From NCBI RefSeq assembly GCF_004522105.1, contig NZ_SPUJ01000006.1:186001-250000 (forward strand): DNA of 64,000 nucleotides, written 5' to 3'. The stretch is from Nocardioides sp. 1609. Its GTDB lineage: Bacteria; Actinomycetota; Actinomycetes; Propionibacteriales; Nocardioidaceae. The translations under genes were made by a program, and so were the position numbers. The notes below the pieces were generated by a model. That model was not told where the DNA came from. It worked only from the letters and a program-made list of their open reading frames with translations, and searched no databases. Of the stretch, positions 50,320 to 61,039 are shown one piece after another (the stretch's first letter is position 1; each line of letters begins with the position of its first letter).

Positions 50320-52260
50320 CTAGCCGGTGAAGTCGGCCGGGTCGATGACCTCGTCGGCCGGCGGCGCCTCGGCGGTGAAGGGCTCGTCGAAGCCGCTGAG
50401 GTCGAAGCGACCGTTGTCGGCCTCGTTCTCGAGACGGAGCACGTAGTGCGGCGCCTCGAGCCGCACCTGCGCCACCGTGGTGTCGGAGCCGTCGGCCGTG
50501 GTGATCGCGACGACCTCCTGGCCCTCGATCTCGGTGACCTCGCCCTTGGCGGCCTCGCCGTCGCTGGTGCCGCCGTCGCCCTCGAGCAGCTCGTCGAGGT
50601 CGCAGAGGTCGGCGAAGTCGTCGGACTGCGTCGCGTCGGCCTTGAGCCACTTGTCGCCGATCAGGGTCATGAAGAGGTCGACGTCGACCGAGCCGTCGGT
50701 GTTGCTCGCCTCGAGGAAGGCCCGGTCGGGGCGCAGCCACGCCTCGCCGTCGATCCGCCGGAGCTGGGCGGTGCCGTCGCCGATGCTCAGCTCGCCGTCG
50801 CAGTCGCCCGCCGAGGTGATCGTCATCTCGACGCCCCCGGGCTGCCCGTCCTGGTCGACGGTGCCGGACATCCTCACCGAGTCGAGCACCCGCATGTCCT
50901 TCTCCGCGGCCAGGAGGATCGCGTCGGCGTCGGAGTCGAGGAACTCCTGGGACTCGGCGGAGCGACCGCTCGCTCCACCACCGCCCCCGCCGCCGGCGCC
51001 GCCCCCGCCGCCGTTGTCGTCGTCGCCCCCGGTGCCGGCGACGATCGCGGCCCCGCCGCCGATGATGATCGCGACGGCGGCGGCCGACAGCCCGATCCAC
51101 AGGCCCCGTCGCGACCCGCGCGCGGACCCGCCCGACGAGCCGCCCGAGGACCGGGGCGGGGCGCCGTACCCGCTGGGCGGTCCGGACGGCGGCGCGGCCG
51201 TCGGTGACGAGGCCGCGAGGTGGCGGGGGACGCCGGACGGCCCGGGCGAGGACGGGACCGATGACCAGGACGACGTGGACGACGGGGACGCTGGGGACGA
51301 CGGGGGCACCGACGGCGTCGGCGTCCGGGAGACGTGCGGTGCGCCGCCGCCCAGCTGCGTGGGGGCGGACCCGCTGAGCGTCGCCGCGTGCACCCCGAAC
51401 GTCGGGTCGTCGGTCATCCGCAGGCACTCGCGCAGGTCGTCGCGCAGGGCCAGCGCGGAGCGGTAGCGGTGCCCCGGCTCCTTGGCCATCGAGACCCGCA
51501 GCGCGCGGTTGAGCGCCTCGGTCATCGGCGAGACCGTGGGCAGCTGCGGTACCGGGCTGGTCATGTGGGCGCCGGCGATCTCGAACTCGGTCGCGCCGGA
51601 GTACGGCGGCTGGCCGGTGAGCGCGACCCAGAGCAGGCACCCGAGGGAGTAGATGTCGGTCGAGAGGCCGGCCTGCGCGCCGGAGTGCAGCTCGGGCGCC
51701 ATGTACGACGGCGTGCCGGCGACCACGCTGCCGATCCGGGTGACCTCCGCGTCGATCCGGCGGGCGATGCCGAAGTCACCGAGGTAGGCCTGGACGGTGT
51801 CGGCGCCGCGACGGCGGACCAGGACGTTGCCGGGCTTGATGTCGCGGTGCACGAAGCCCGCGGTGTGGGCGTCGTGGAGACCACTGGCGACCTGCTCGAT
51901 CAGCTCGAGCGCCTTGCCGAGCGGCGGCGGACCCCAACGCGTGAGCATCTGGCCGAGGTCGCCGTCCGGGATCAGCTGGGTGGCGATGTAGAGGTAGCCG
52001 TCCTCCTCGCCGTGGGCGTAAACCTGCACGACGTGGGGCGAGTCGAGGGAGGCCAGGGCACGCGCCTCGCTGGCGAAGCGCGCGCGGAAGTCGGGGTCGC
52101 CGGCGAGCTGCGGGGAGATCACCTTCAGCGCCACCCGGCGTTCGAGGTTGACCTCCAGGGCGTCGTACACGACACCCATGCCGCCGGCCCCGAGCTGGGC
52201 GATCACCCGGAACCGGCCGATCGAGTCGCCGGGGGTGGGGAAGGATGCGGTCACAGGCAT
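50320..52260 (-). CDS. Receptor Ser/Thr protein kinase with a LppX/LolA-like ectodomain
   Basis: A 646-residue transmembrane kinase. The kinase domain (about 15-285) has LGAGGMGVVYDAL, Lys46, HRDIKPGNVL (Asp140), GDFGIARR and YMAPE, all canonical and active-looking. A long Pro/Ser-rich linker (about 300-380), one membrane helix (about 386-409) and a Gly-rich spacer precede an extracytoplasmic domain (437-646) with the look of mycobacterial LppX/LprG-type lipid-binding folds rather than PASTA repeats. The Gly-run and linker are low-complexity. It is divergent from glgX. Confidence 0.88.
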   Translation of the reverse strand: MPVTASFPTPGDSIGRFRVIAQLGAGGMGVVYDALEVNLERRVALKVISPQLAGDPDFRARFASEARALASLDSPHVVQVYAHGEEDGYLYIATQLIPDGDLGQMLTRWGPPPLGKALELIEQVASGLHDAHTAGFVHRDIKPGNVLVRRRGADTVQAYLGDFGIARRIDAEVTRIGSVVAGTPSYMAPELHSGAQAGLSTDIYSLGCLLWVALTGQPPYSGATEFEIAGAHMTSPVPQLPTVSPMTEALNRALRVSMAKEPGHRYRSALALRDDLRECLRMTDDPTFGVHAATLSGSAPTQLGGGAPHVSRTPTPSVPPSSPASPSSTSSWSSVPSSPGPSGVPRHLAASSPTAAPPSGPPSGYGAPPRSSGGSSGGSARGSRRGLWIGLSAAAVAIIIGGGAAIVAGTGGDDDNGGGGGAGGGGGGGASGRSAESQEFLDSDADAILLAAEKDMRVLDSVRMSGTVDQDGQPGGVEMTITSAGDCDGELSIGDGTAQLRRIDGEAWLRPDRAFLEASNTDGSVDVDLFMTLIGDKWLKADATQSDDFADLCDLDELLEGDGGTSDGEAAKGEVTEIEGQEVVAITTADGSDTTVAQVRLEAPHYVLRLENEADNGRFDLSGFDEPFTAEAPPADEVIDPADFTG

Positions 52261-52309
52261 GTTCTACCTGACGCGGGCACCCCTCGGGAGGATCCCGGAG
52301 AACGGGGTC

Positions 52310-52335
52310 GGTGTGCTTGGATCGTTCCAAACACC
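52310..52335. promoter_or_regulatory. Extended palindrome between the kinase gene and glgX
   Basis: TTGGA-TCGT-TCCAA is flanked by GGTGT and ACACC, which also pair if two bases bulge. It lies 13 bases before the glgX GTG, close to its ribosome binding site, so it could be an operator or a hairpin in the 5' leader. Confidence 0.45.
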
Positions 52336-52347
52336 ACTGGAGGCACC

Positions 52348-54570
52348 GTGAGCGAGCACCCGACGACGCCGATCGACGTCATCGACGGTCCGATCTGGCC
52401 CGGACATCCCTACCCGCTGGGGGCCACGTTCGACGGCACAGGCACCAACTTCGCCCTGTTCAGCGAGGTGGCCGAGCAGGTCGAGCTGTGCCTCTTCGAC
52501 ACCGACGGCCACGAGACGCGGGTCCGGCTCACCGAGGTCGACGCGTTCGTGTGGCACTGCTACCTGCCGCAGGTGCAGCCCGGCCAGCGCTACGGCTACC
52601 GCGTGCACGGCCCGCACGACCCCGAGCGTGGCCTGCGCTGCAACCCCAACAAGCTCCTCCTCGACCCCTACGCCAAGGCGACCGCCGGCGAGATCGACTG
52701 GGACCAGAGCCTGTTCGGCTACACCTTCGGCGACGAGGACTCCCGCAACGACGAGGACTCCGCCGGCCACATGACGCACGGCGTCGTCATCAACCCGTTC
52801 TTCGACTGGGAGGGTGACCGCCTGCTCAACATCCCCTACAACGAGTCGGTCATCTACGAGGCGCACGTCAAGGGGATGACGCAGCAGCACCCCGACGTCC
52901 CCGAGGAGCTGCGCGGCACGTACGCCGGCCTGGCGCACCCCGCGATCACCGAGCACCTCAAGCACCTGGGCATCACCGCGATCGAGCTGATGCCGGTGCA
53001 CCAGTTCATCCAGGACAGCACCCTGCTCGACCGGGGCCTGCGCAACTACTGGGGCTACAACACGCTGGCGTTCTTCGCGCCGCACGCCGACTACGCCGCC
53101 ACCGGTGGACCGGGGCAGCTGGGCCAGCAGGTCCAGGAGTTCAAGGGCATGGTCAAGGCGATGCACGCCGCCGGCATCGAGGTCATCCTCGACGTCGTCT
53201 ACAACCACACCGCCGAGGGCAACCACCTCGGCCCGACGCTGAGCATGCGCGGCATCGACAACCAGGCCTACTACCGGACGGTCGAGGACGACCAGAAGTT
53301 CTACATGGACTACACCGGCACCGGGAACTCCCTCAACGTCGGCAACCCGCACGCCCTGCAGCTCATCATGGACTCCCTGCGCTACTGGGTCACCGAGATG
53401 CACGTCGACGGCTTCCGCTTCGACCTGGCCTCCACGCTCGCCCGCGAGTTCTACGAGGTCGACCGGCTCGCGGCGTTCTTCGAGCTCGTGCAGCAGGACC
53501 CGGTGGTCTCGCAGGTCAAGCTGATCGCCGAGCCCTGGGACATCGGCCCCGGCGGCTACCAGGTCGGCGGCTTCCCGCCGCAGTGGACCGAGTGGAACGG
53601 CGCCTACCGCGACGTCGTCCGCGACTTCTGGCGCGGCGAGCCCGCCCTGGGCGAGTTCGCCTCCCGCGTCGCCGGCTCCTCCGACCTCTACGAGCACTCC
53701 GGACGACGTCCGGTGGCGAGCATCAACTTCGTCACCGCCCACGACGGCTTCACCATGCGCGACCTCGTCTCCTACAACGAGAAGCACAACGAGGCCAACG
53801 GCGAGGACAGCCGCGACGGCGAGAGCCACAACCGCTCCTACAACCACGGCGCGGAGGGTCCCACCGACGACCCGGAGATCCTCGCGCTGCGCTCGCGCGC
53901 CCAGCGCAACCTGCTGGCCACGCTGCTCCTCAGCCAGGGCGTCCCGATGCTGCTGCACGGCGACGAGCTCGGCCGCACCCAGGACGGCAACAACAACACC
54001 TACGCCCAGGACTCCGAGATCGCCTGGATGGACTGGGTCAACGTCGACCGGCCGCTGATGGAGTTCACCGCCGCGGTGATCCAGCTGCGGCACTCGCACC
54101 CGACGTTCCGCCGCAAGCGGTTCTTCACCGGGTCCACGGTGCGCATCGGCCAGGCCGGCGAGGACCGGCTCAACGACATCGTCTGGCTGCACCTCGACGG
54201 CCACCCGATGGAGCACGACGACTGGGACGGTGGTTCGCAGGCGATCGGGATGTACCTCAACGGCAACGGGATCGCCGGCAAGGACGCCCGCGGCGCCACC
54301 ATCACCGACGAGCACTTCCTGCTGTACTTCAACGCCGACGGGCCGGCCGACATCACCCTGCCGCCCGAGGAGTACTCCGAGGCCTGGGACGTCGTCATCA
54401 ACACCGGTGGGTCGGCCGACGCCTCCGAGACCTGCCCGGCCGGATCGATGTTCCACATGGAGAGCAGCAGCCTGCTCGTGCTGCGCGAGCACCGCGAGCC
54501 GGAGGCCGAGCCCGACCACTCCGTCGCGGCGTCCGTGGCGGCGTCGGTGGCCCAGGGCCGGAACGTCTGA
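52348..54570 (+). CDS. glgX: Glycogen debranching enzyme GlgX
   Basis: A 740-residue GH13 enzyme that removes limit branches from glycogen. An N-terminal CBM48 domain (PYPLGATFDGTGTNFALFSE) leads to the catalytic barrel with HVDGFRFDLASTL (Asp nucleophile), LIAEPWDIGPGGY (Glu acid/base) and NFVTAHDGFTMRDL. GGAGG precedes the GTG. It begins an operon with treY and treZ (one-base gap, then a 4-base overlap), so glycogen is trimmed and turned into trehalose. Confidence 0.96.
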   Translation: MSEHPTTPIDVIDGPIWPGHPYPLGATFDGTGTNFALFSEVAEQVELCLFDTDGHETRVRLTEVDAFVWHCYLPQVQPGQRYGYRVHGPHDPERGLRCNPNKLLLDPYAKATAGEIDWDQSLFGYTFGDEDSRNDEDSAGHMTHGVVINPFFDWEGDRLLNIPYNESVIYEAHVKGMTQQHPDVPEELRGTYAGLAHPAITEHLKHLGITAIELMPVHQFIQDSTLLDRGLRNYWGYNTLAFFAPHADYAATGGPGQLGQQVQEFKGMVKAMHAAGIEVILDVVYNHTAEGNHLGPTLSMRGIDNQAYYRTVEDDQKFYMDYTGTGNSLNVGNPHALQLIMDSLRYWVTEMHVDGFRFDLASTLAREFYEVDRLAAFFELVQQDPVVSQVKLIAEPWDIGPGGYQVGGFPPQWTEWNGAYRDVVRDFWRGEPALGEFASRVAGSSDLYEHSGRRPVASINFVTAHDGFTMRDLVSYNEKHNEANGEDSRDGESHNRSYNHGAEGPTDDPEILALRSRAQRNLLATLLLSQGVPMLLHGDELGRTQDGNNNTYAQDSEIAWMDWVNVDRPLMEFTAAVIQLRHSHPTFRRKRFFTGSTVRIGQAGEDRLNDIVWLHLDGHPMEHDDWDGGSQAIGMYLNGNGIAGKDARGATITDEHFLLYFNADGPADITLPPEEYSEAWDVVINTGGSADASETCPAGSMFHMESSSLLVLREHREPEAEPDHSVAASVAASVAQGRNV

Positions 54571-54571
54571 C

Positions 54572-56851
54572 GTGCGCACCCCCACCAACACCTACCGGCT
54601 CCAGGTGCGGGCGTCGTTCGACCTGCACGAGGCGGCCACGCGACTGCCCTACCTGCGTGACCTCGGCGTCGACTGGGTCTACCTGTCGCCGCTGCTCGAG
54701 GCCGAGCCCGGCTCCGACCACGGCTACGACGTCGTCGCGCACGACCGGGTCGACCCGGCCCGCGGCGGCCGCGAGGGCCTCGACGTCCTGGTGGCCGAGG
54801 CGCGCCGGCTCGGGCTCGGCGTCCTCGTCGACATCGTGCCCAACCACGTCGGCGTCGCGACCCCGAACGCCAACGCCTGGTGGTGGGACCTGCTGACCCA
54901 CGGGCGCGGCTCGCGCTACGCGGAGGCGTTCGACGTCGACTGGGACGTCGCGAGCGGACGGGTCCGGATCCCGGTGCTGGGCGACGACGGCACCGACGCC
55001 GTCGTCCACGACGCGGAGGCCGACGTCTTCCGCTACCACGACCACGCCTTCCCGGTCGCGCCCGGCACGACGACGCTCGACGAGCAGCACTACGAGCTGA
55101 CGCACTGGACGGCGGCCGACGACGGGCTGAACTACCGGCGCTTCTTCGCGGTCAACACCCTCGCCGGCCTGCGCCTCGAGGTCCCGTGGGTCTTCGACGA
55201 GAGCCACGTGGAGATCAAGCGCTGGTTCGACGAGGGGCTCGTCGACGGCCTGCGCGTCGACCACCCCGACGGCCTGCGCGACCCGGGTCCCTACCTCGAC
55301 GAGCTGGCCGCCCTCACGGGGGGCGCCTACGTCCTCGTCGAGAAGATCCTCGAGCCCGGGGAGGAGCTCCCGTCGTCGTGGGCGACGGCCGGCACCACCG
55401 GGTACGACGTCCTCGGCCAGATCGACCGGGTGCTCACCGACCCCGCGGCCGAGTGGGTGCTCCCGGGGTCCGGCCTCCACTACCCCGGGCTCGTCCACGA
55501 CGCGAAGCGCTGGTGGGCCACGCACATGCTCCGCTCCGAGGTGCGCCGCGTCGTGCGCGAGCTCCCGGCGTCCCTCGTCGCCGGCGACGTCACCCCGGGC
55601 GACGTCCTGCTCGACGCCGAGGTGATCGAGGACGCCGTGGCCGAGCTGGTCGCGTGCTTCCCGGTCTACCGGTCCTACGTGCCCGACGGGCTCGCGACCC
55701 TCGAGGCCGCGACCGCGACCGCACGGGAGCGCCGGCCCGACCTTGCCGACACCCTGGACGCCGTGGCGCGGGTGCTCGCCGACCCGGCCGAGCCCGCCTC
55801 GCGCCGGTTCGAGCAGACCAGCGGCGCGACGATGGCCAAGGGCGTGGAGGACACCGTCTTCTACCGCTACAACCGGCTGACCTCGCTCAACGAGGTCGGC
55901 GGCGACCCGAGCCACTTCTCGCTGGGCGTCGACGAGCTGCACGCTGCCATGGCCCACCGACAGTCGGCCTGGCCGCACGCCATGACCACGCTGTCGACCC
56001 ACGACACCAAGCGCGGCGAGGACGTCCGCGCCCGGATCACCGTACTCTCCGAGCTCCCCGCCCTCTGGACCGAGGCGTTCTCCCGGCTGCACGCCGCCGC
56101 CCCGATCGCCTCCGAGCACTTCGCCCCGCTGCTGTGGCAGGCCGTCCTCGGGGCGTGGGACGCCGACGACGCCGACCTGCGTCCGCGGCTGCACGCCTAC
56201 GCCGAGAAGGCGATGCGCGAGGCCGGCGACCACACCACGTGGACCGAGCCCGACGAGGCCTTCGAGGCCGGCGTGCACGCCGCGGTCGACGCGGCCTTCG
56301 ACGACGCCGAGGTGCGCGACCTCCTCGACGGGCTGCTCGCCGCCGTGGTCGAGCCCGGTTGGTCGAACGCGCTGGCCGCCAAGGCGATCGCGCTGACCGT
56401 GCCCGGCGTGCCCGACGTCTACCAGGGCTCCGAGCTGTGGGAGCAGTCGCTGGTCGACCCCGACAACCGGCGCGCGGTCGACTTCGACCTGCGCGCGGCG
56501 CTGCTCGCCGACCCCGACCTCGACCACCCGGCCCGCGCGAAGCTGCTGGTCACCAGCACCGCGCTGCGACTGCGCCGCGACCGGCCCGAGCTGTTCACGA
56601 CGTACGCCGGCGTGGAGGCCGACGGCGACGCCGCCGCGCACGTCGTCGCGTTCGACCGCGGCGGGGTCGTCACGGTCGCCACCCGGCTGCCCGTCGGGCT
56701 CGCCGCCCGCGGCGGGTGGGGCGACACGACCCTGCGGCTCCCGCCCGGCGCCTGGCGCGACGCGCTCACCGACACCCCGACCGACGGCCGGCTGGCCGAC
56801 CTGCTCGCCACCCACCCCGTGGCGCTGCTCGTCCAGGAGGACGACCGATGA
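54572..56851 (+). CDS. treY: Malto-oligosyltrehalose synthase
   Basis: A 759-residue GH13 enzyme that turns the reducing end of maltodextrin into a trehalose unit. [20 protein letters not shown] at the N terminus, [30 protein letters not shown] and later [20 protein letters not shown] follow the family. The GTG lies one base after the glgX stop. It ends in an ATGA overlap with treZ. Confidence 0.95.
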   Translation: MRTPTNTYRLQVRASFDLHEAATRLPYLRDLGVDWVYLSPLLEAEPGSDHGYDVVAHDRVDPARGGREGLDVLVAEARRLGLGVLVDIVPNHVGVATPNANAWWWDLLTHGRGSRYAEAFDVDWDVASGRVRIPVLGDDGTDAVVHDAEADVFRYHDHAFPVAPGTTTLDEQHYELTHWTAADDGLNYRRFFAVNTLAGLRLEVPWVFDESHVEIKRWFDEGLVDGLRVDHPDGLRDPGPYLDELAALTGGAYVLVEKILEPGEELPSSWATAGTTGYDVLGQIDRVLTDPAAEWVLPGSGLHYPGLVHDAKRWWATHMLRSEVRRVVRELPASLVAGDVTPGDVLLDAEVIEDAVAELVACFPVYRSYVPDGLATLEAATATARERRPDLADTLDAVARVLADPAEPASRRFEQTSGATMAKGVEDTVFYRYNRLTSLNEVGGDPSHFSLGVDELHAAMAHRQSAWPHAMTTLSTHDTKRGEDVRARITVLSELPALWTEAFSRLHAAAPIASEHFAPLLWQAVLGAWDADDADLRPRLHAYAEKAMREAGDHTTWTEPDEAFEAGVHAAVDAAFDDAEVRDLLDGLLAAVVEPGWSNALAAKAIALTVPGVPDVYQGSELWEQSLVDPDNRRAVDFDLRAALLADPDLDHPARAKLLVTSTALRLRRDRPELFTTYAGVEADGDAAAHVVAFDRGGVVTVATRLPVGLAARGGWGDTTLRLPPGAWRDALTDTPTDGRLADLLATHPVALLVQEDDR

Positions 56852-58614
56852 CCGCCACCACGGCTCCCCGCCCGGCCCGCGGACCCTTCGACGTGTGGGC
56901 CCCCGCGGCCCGGCGCCTGCGACTGTCGGTGGGCAGTGCGACGGTGCAGATGCACCAGACGGACGGCGGGTGGTGGACCCCGTCCGAGCCCACCCCCGAC
57001 CCGGCGAAGGGAGACGTCGACTACGGCTACCTCATCGACGACACGGACGCGCCCCGACCCGACCCGCGGTCGCGGCGCCAGCCGGCGGGCGTCCACCAGC
57101 GCTCGCGAACCCACCGCCCCGAGAGCTTCTCGTGGAGCGACGACACGTGGACGGGTCGTCAGCTGGCCGGCGCGGTGATCTACGAGCTGCACCTCGGCAC
57201 CTTCACGCCCGAGGGCACCCTGGACGCCGCGCTCGGCCGGCTCGACCACCTGCGGTCCATCGGCGTCGACCTCGTCGAGCTGATGCCGGTCAACTCCTTC
57301 AACGGCACCCACAACTGGGGCTACGACGGGGTCGCCTGGTTCGCGGTCGACGAGACCTACGGCGGGCCCGAGGCCTACCAGCGCTTCGTCGACGGCGCCC
57401 ACGCCGCGGGCCTCGGCGTGATCCAGGACGTCGTCTACAACCACCTCGGTCCCTCGGGGAACTACCTGCCCGAGTTCGGGCCCTACCTCAAGCAGGGCCG
57501 CAACACCTGGGGCGACCTGGTCAACCTCGACGGCGACGACGCCGCGGAGGTGCGCCGGCTGATCCTCGACAACGTGCGGATGTGGCTCGACGACTACCAC
57601 GTCGACGGGCTGCGGCTGGACGCCGTGCACGCGTTGCAGGACGACTCGGCCACCCACCTGCTCGAGGAGATGGCCGTCGAGGTGGCAGCGCTCTCGGCGC
57701 ACCAGCGCCGGCCGCTGACGCTGATCGCGGAGTCCGACCTCAACGACCCGAAGCTGATCACCCCCCGCGAGGCCGGCGGCTACGGCCTCGACGCGCAGTG
57801 GAGCGACGACTTCCACCACGCGGTCCACGTGGCGCTCACGCGCGAGACGACCGGCTACTACGCCGACTTCGAGCCGCTCGGCGCGCTGGCCAAGGTGATC
57901 GAGCGCGGCTTCTTCCACGACGGCACGTTCAGCTCCTTCCGCGAGCGCGACCACGGCGGCCCGGTCGACACCGCCGCGATGCCGACCTGGCGCCTCGTGG
58001 TGTGCAGCCAGAACCACGACCAGATCGGCAACCGCGCGATCGGCGACCGGATCACGGAGGTCCTCGACGACGACCAGCTCGGCTGCGCGGCGCTGCTGAC
58101 CCTCGCCGGGCCGTTCACGCCGATGCTCTTCCAGGGCGAGGAGTGGGCGGCGTCGACGCCGTTCCAGTTCTTCACCTCGCACCCGGAGCCGGAGCTGGGC
58201 CTGGCCACGGCCCAGGGCCGGATCGCCGAGTTCGAGCGGATGGGGTGGGACCCGGCCGTCGTCCCCGACCCGCAGGAGCCCGAGACGTTCACCCGCTCCA
58301 AGCTCGACTGGACCGAGGCGGAGTCGGGGCGCGGCGCCCGGATGCTCGCGCTCTACCGCACCCTCGCCACGCTGCGCCGGACCCGGCCCGAGCTGACCGA
58401 CCCGGCGTTCTCCCGCAACCGGGTCGAGGTCGACGAGGACGCCCGGGTGCTCCGGCTGCACCGCGGCGCCCTGCTGGTCGCGCTCAACCTGGGCGAGACG
58501 CCGGCGCGCCTCGAGGTGGCCCAGTCCGAGGTGCTCGCCGCGACCGCGTCGGGGGCCGAGCTCGCCGACGGCGTCCTGGTGCTGCCGCCGCACGCCGGCG
58601 CGCTCCTGGGCTGA
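56848..58614 (+). CDS. treZ: Malto-oligosyltrehalose trehalohydrolase
   Basis: A 588-residue GH13 enzyme that releases trehalose from the TreY product. A CBM48-like N terminus ([15 protein letters not shown]) is followed by the barrel with [32 protein letters not shown] (Asp nucleophile), [10 protein letters not shown] (Glu) and [15 protein letters not shown]. It closes the glgX-treY-treZ operon. Trehalose supports osmotic and desiccation tolerance. Confidence 0.95.
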   Translation: MTATTAPRPARGPFDVWAPAARRLRLSVGSATVQMHQTDGGWWTPSEPTPDPAKGDVDYGYLIDDTDAPRPDPRSRRQPAGVHQRSRTHRPESFSWSDDTWTGRQLAGAVIYELHLGTFTPEGTLDAALGRLDHLRSIGVDLVELMPVNSFNGTHNWGYDGVAWFAVDETYGGPEAYQRFVDGAHAAGLGVIQDVVYNHLGPSGNYLPEFGPYLKQGRNTWGDLVNLDGDDAAEVRRLILDNVRMWLDDYHVDGLRLDAVHALQDDSATHLLEEMAVEVAALSAHQRRPLTLIAESDLNDPKLITPREAGGYGLDAQWSDDFHHAVHVALTRETTGYYADFEPLGALAKVIERGFFHDGTFSSFRERDHGGPVDTAAMPTWRLVVCSQNHDQIGNRAIGDRITEVLDDDQLGCAALLTLAGPFTPMLFQGEEWAASTPFQFFTSHPEPELGLATAQGRIAEFERMGWDPAVVPDPQEPETFTRSKLDWTEAESGRGARMLALYRTLATLRRTRPELTDPAFSRNRVEVDEDARVLRLHRGALLVALNLGETPARLEVAQSEVLAATASGAELADGVLVLPPHAGALLG

Positions 58615-58696
58615 GCGCTCGGCGTCCTCGAATGGAGTCGGGGCGGCCCGGAACGTAGCCTGGGCCGCTCCCGCGCACGGATCGGATGCTCCCTTC

Positions 58697-60235
58697 TTGA
58701 AGTCGAAGCTGCTCCTCTGCGCGCTGCTGATGACCCTCCTGGGCACCGTGGCGTGCAGCCAGGAGCACCCCGAGGGGGCCGACCGGTTCCGGGCCGCGAC
58801 CCTCGATCCGACCGACGCCACGACGGGCACCACGACGGGCACCGACGACGGGCGACCGCTGCCGGCGTCCGACCGCAACGTCGTGGTCGTGGTGGTCGAC
58901 GACGCCAGCGACATCTCGTGCGAGGAGCTGCCGCGCTTCCTGCCGCGGACCAGCGCGCTGCTGCGCGACCGGGGCCGCTGCTACGAGAACGCCACCGTCA
59001 CCAGCCCGGCCTGCTGCCCGTCGCGCGCGGTGCTGCAGACCGCGCAGATGGGCCACAACAGCGGCGTCACCCGGCAGATCGACGCCGACCGGCTGCGGGT
59101 CGAGGACACCCTGCAGCACCAGCTCACCGAGGCCGGCTGGGACACCTACGGCACCGGGAAGTACTTCAACGGGATCAGCTCGTGGCTCTTCGAGTCCGGC
59201 GAGAGGTCGAGCGGGTTCCTGACCTCCGACTTCTGGGAGGGCTCGAAGTACTACGGCTACCCGCTGTGGAACGACGAGACCCAGCAGCCCGAGGTGCAGA
59301 CCGACGGCGTCCACACCACCACCCGCACCGGGCAGTTCCTCCGCTCGTTCATCGCCGACCACGCCGGCGGTGAGCGGCCGTTCTACGCCTACGCCGCCTT
59401 CAAGGCCCCCCACACCGACAACTCCATGGAGAAGCTCGTCCAGCGCGACCCGATCCCGACCGAGGCCAACCGCGACCGCCCCGTGCCGCCCTTCCGCTGG
59501 CGGCCCGAGACCGACACCAGCGACAAGCTGCCGATCTACCAGCAGCAGCTGCGACCGCGGAGCTTCTACGAGCGGCGCTACGAGGCGCGCACCCGCTCGA
59601 TGTACGACGTCGACGACGAGATGGGCAAGACCTTCGACCTGCTCCGCGACCTCGGCGAGCTCGAGGACACCGCGATCCTCTTCGTCAGCGACAACGGCTA
59701 CCACCTCGGCGAGAACGGGTGGGAGACCAAGGGCGACCCGTACGGCGCGGCGATGGACGTGCCGATGCTGGCCTGGCTGCCGTCGGCGTTCGGGGAGGGC
59801 GTCGTCGACACCCGCCCGGTCGGCCTGATCGACGTCGCGCCGACGGTCTACGACCTCCTCGGCCTGACGCCCGACCACCTCGTCGACGGGCACTCGCTGC
59901 TGGACGACGAGCGCCGGACCGGCACGTTCTACGAGCTCGAGAACGAGCACTCGGAGGACCTCCTCAAGGAGGCCGGCCGCAACCCGGGACGCGTGCCGAC
60001 GTGGGCGATGTACCGCTCAGGACGAAACAGCTACGTCGAGTACTACCGGCACGACGGGTCGCTGATCCGCAGCGAGTTCTACCGCGGCCGCGACTACGAC
60101 GAGAACCTGCTGTGGCCCGGCAACCGCGCCCGTCGACCCGACGACGAGACGCTCGCCTGGTTCCGCGCGCGACTCCTGGAGGGCCGGACGTGCGCCGGCA
60201 CCGTCGAGCAGGGCAGCGCGAACCCCTGCCCCTGA
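58697..60235 (+). CDS. Lipoprotein sulfatase
   Basis: A 512-residue exported enzyme. A signal peptide with a lipobox-like end (LGTVACS, Cys20) suggests a lipid anchor. The sulfatase motif C-x-P-S-R is at residues 106-110 (TSPACCPSRAVL); its first cysteine is normally converted to formylglycine by a separate enzyme not in this window. A metal-binding DDASD (around 68-72), and FVSDNGYHLGENGWETK later, support the fold. The start is TTG, because the frame's only alternatives fall inside the signal peptide. The substrate (a sulfated polysaccharide or ester) is unknown. Confidence 0.88.
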   Translation: MKSKLLLCALLMTLLGTVACSQEHPEGADRFRAATLDPTDATTGTTTGTDDGRPLPASDRNVVVVVVDDASDISCEELPRFLPRTSALLRDRGRCYENATVTSPACCPSRAVLQTAQMGHNSGVTRQIDADRLRVEDTLQHQLTEAGWDTYGTGKYFNGISSWLFESGERSSGFLTSDFWEGSKYYGYPLWNDETQQPEVQTDGVHTTTRTGQFLRSFIADHAGGERPFYAYAAFKAPHTDNSMEKLVQRDPIPTEANRDRPVPPFRWRPETDTSDKLPIYQQQLRPRSFYERRYEARTRSMYDVDDEMGKTFDLLRDLGELEDTAILFVSDNGYHLGENGWETKGDPYGAAMDVPMLAWLPSAFGEGVVDTRPVGLIDVAPTVYDLLGLTPDHLVDGHSLLDDERRTGTFYELENEHSEDLLKEAGRNPGRVPTWAMYRSGRNSYVEYYRHDGSLIRSEFYRGRDYDENLLWPGNRARRPDDETLAWFRARLLEGRTCAGTVEQGSANPCP

Positions 60236-60292
60236 GCCGACCGTCGCGACCGCGGGGGCCGTCGGGGCCGCGCGGACCGGGCGTGGACAGGT

Positions 60293-60994
60293 TCAGGCGG
60301 GCTCGAGGGTCGCCAGGACCTCGTCGACCCAGGCCGGCACCAGCACGCCCGCCGGACCGTGCCGGGCGTCGTCGAAGTACTCGGTGCCCTCGCTCGGCTG
60401 CAGGTTGAGCTCGATCGTGCGGGCGCCGTACCGGCCGGCGAACTGCACGAACCCCGCGGCGGGGTAGACCGCCCCCGAGGTGCCGATCGAGACGAACACG
60501 TCGGCGCGCTGCAGGGCGACCTGGATCTGGTCCATGCCGTAGGGCACCTCGCCGAACCACACGACGTCGGGCCGCAGCTCGGCGACCCCGCACCCCGGGC
60601 ACGGCGGGAAGTCGCCCAGGTCTCCGGTCCACGGGACGTGCTGGTCGCAACCGCGGCACAGCGCGGAGCGCAGCTCGCCGTGCATGTGATGCACGTGCCG
60701 GGACCCGCCCCGCTCGTGGAGGTCGTCGATGTTCTGGGTGACGAGGAACAGCCGGTCCCCCAGCGCCGCCTCGAGACGCGCGAGGGCGACGTGCGCGGGG
60801 TTGGGCTCGACGGTGGCGAGGGCGGCGCGACGGGCGTCGTAGAAGGCCTGGACGACGGACGGCTGGGCCTCGTAGGCCTCGGGCGTCGCGACGTCCTCGA
60901 CCCGGTGGCCCTCCCAGAGCCCGTCGGCGTCCCGGAAGGTCGGCACCCCGCTCTCCGCGGAGATCCCGGCTCCCGTCAGCACCACGACCCTCAT
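60293..60994 (-). CDS. cobB: Sir2-type NAD-dependent protein deacylase
   Basis: A 233-residue sirtuin: GAGISAESGVPTFRD, VTQNIDDLHERGG, the catalytic His in HHMHGELRSALC, and a Cys pair set (CRGC, CPGC) for zinc. A Tyr-x-x-Arg pair (FYDARR) is the pattern seen in class III sirtuins that remove succinyl or other acidic acyl groups, so desuccinylase activity is possible. The ATG at 60994 is preceded by GGGAGG. Confidence 0.92.
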   Translation of the reverse strand: MRVVVLTGAGISAESGVPTFRDADGLWEGHRVEDVATPEAYEAQPSVVQAFYDARRAALATVEPNPAHVALARLEAALGDRLFLVTQNIDDLHERGGSRHVHHMHGELRSALCRGCDQHVPWTGDLGDFPPCPGCGVAELRPDVVWFGEVPYGMDQIQVALQRADVFVSIGTSGAVYPAAGFVQFAGRYGARTIELNLQPSEGTEYFDDARHGPAGVLVPAWVDEVLATLEPA

Positions 60995-61039
60995 GGACCC
61001 CAGCCTCCCACGTGAGGGCGGTCACCGGTCGCGACGGTC

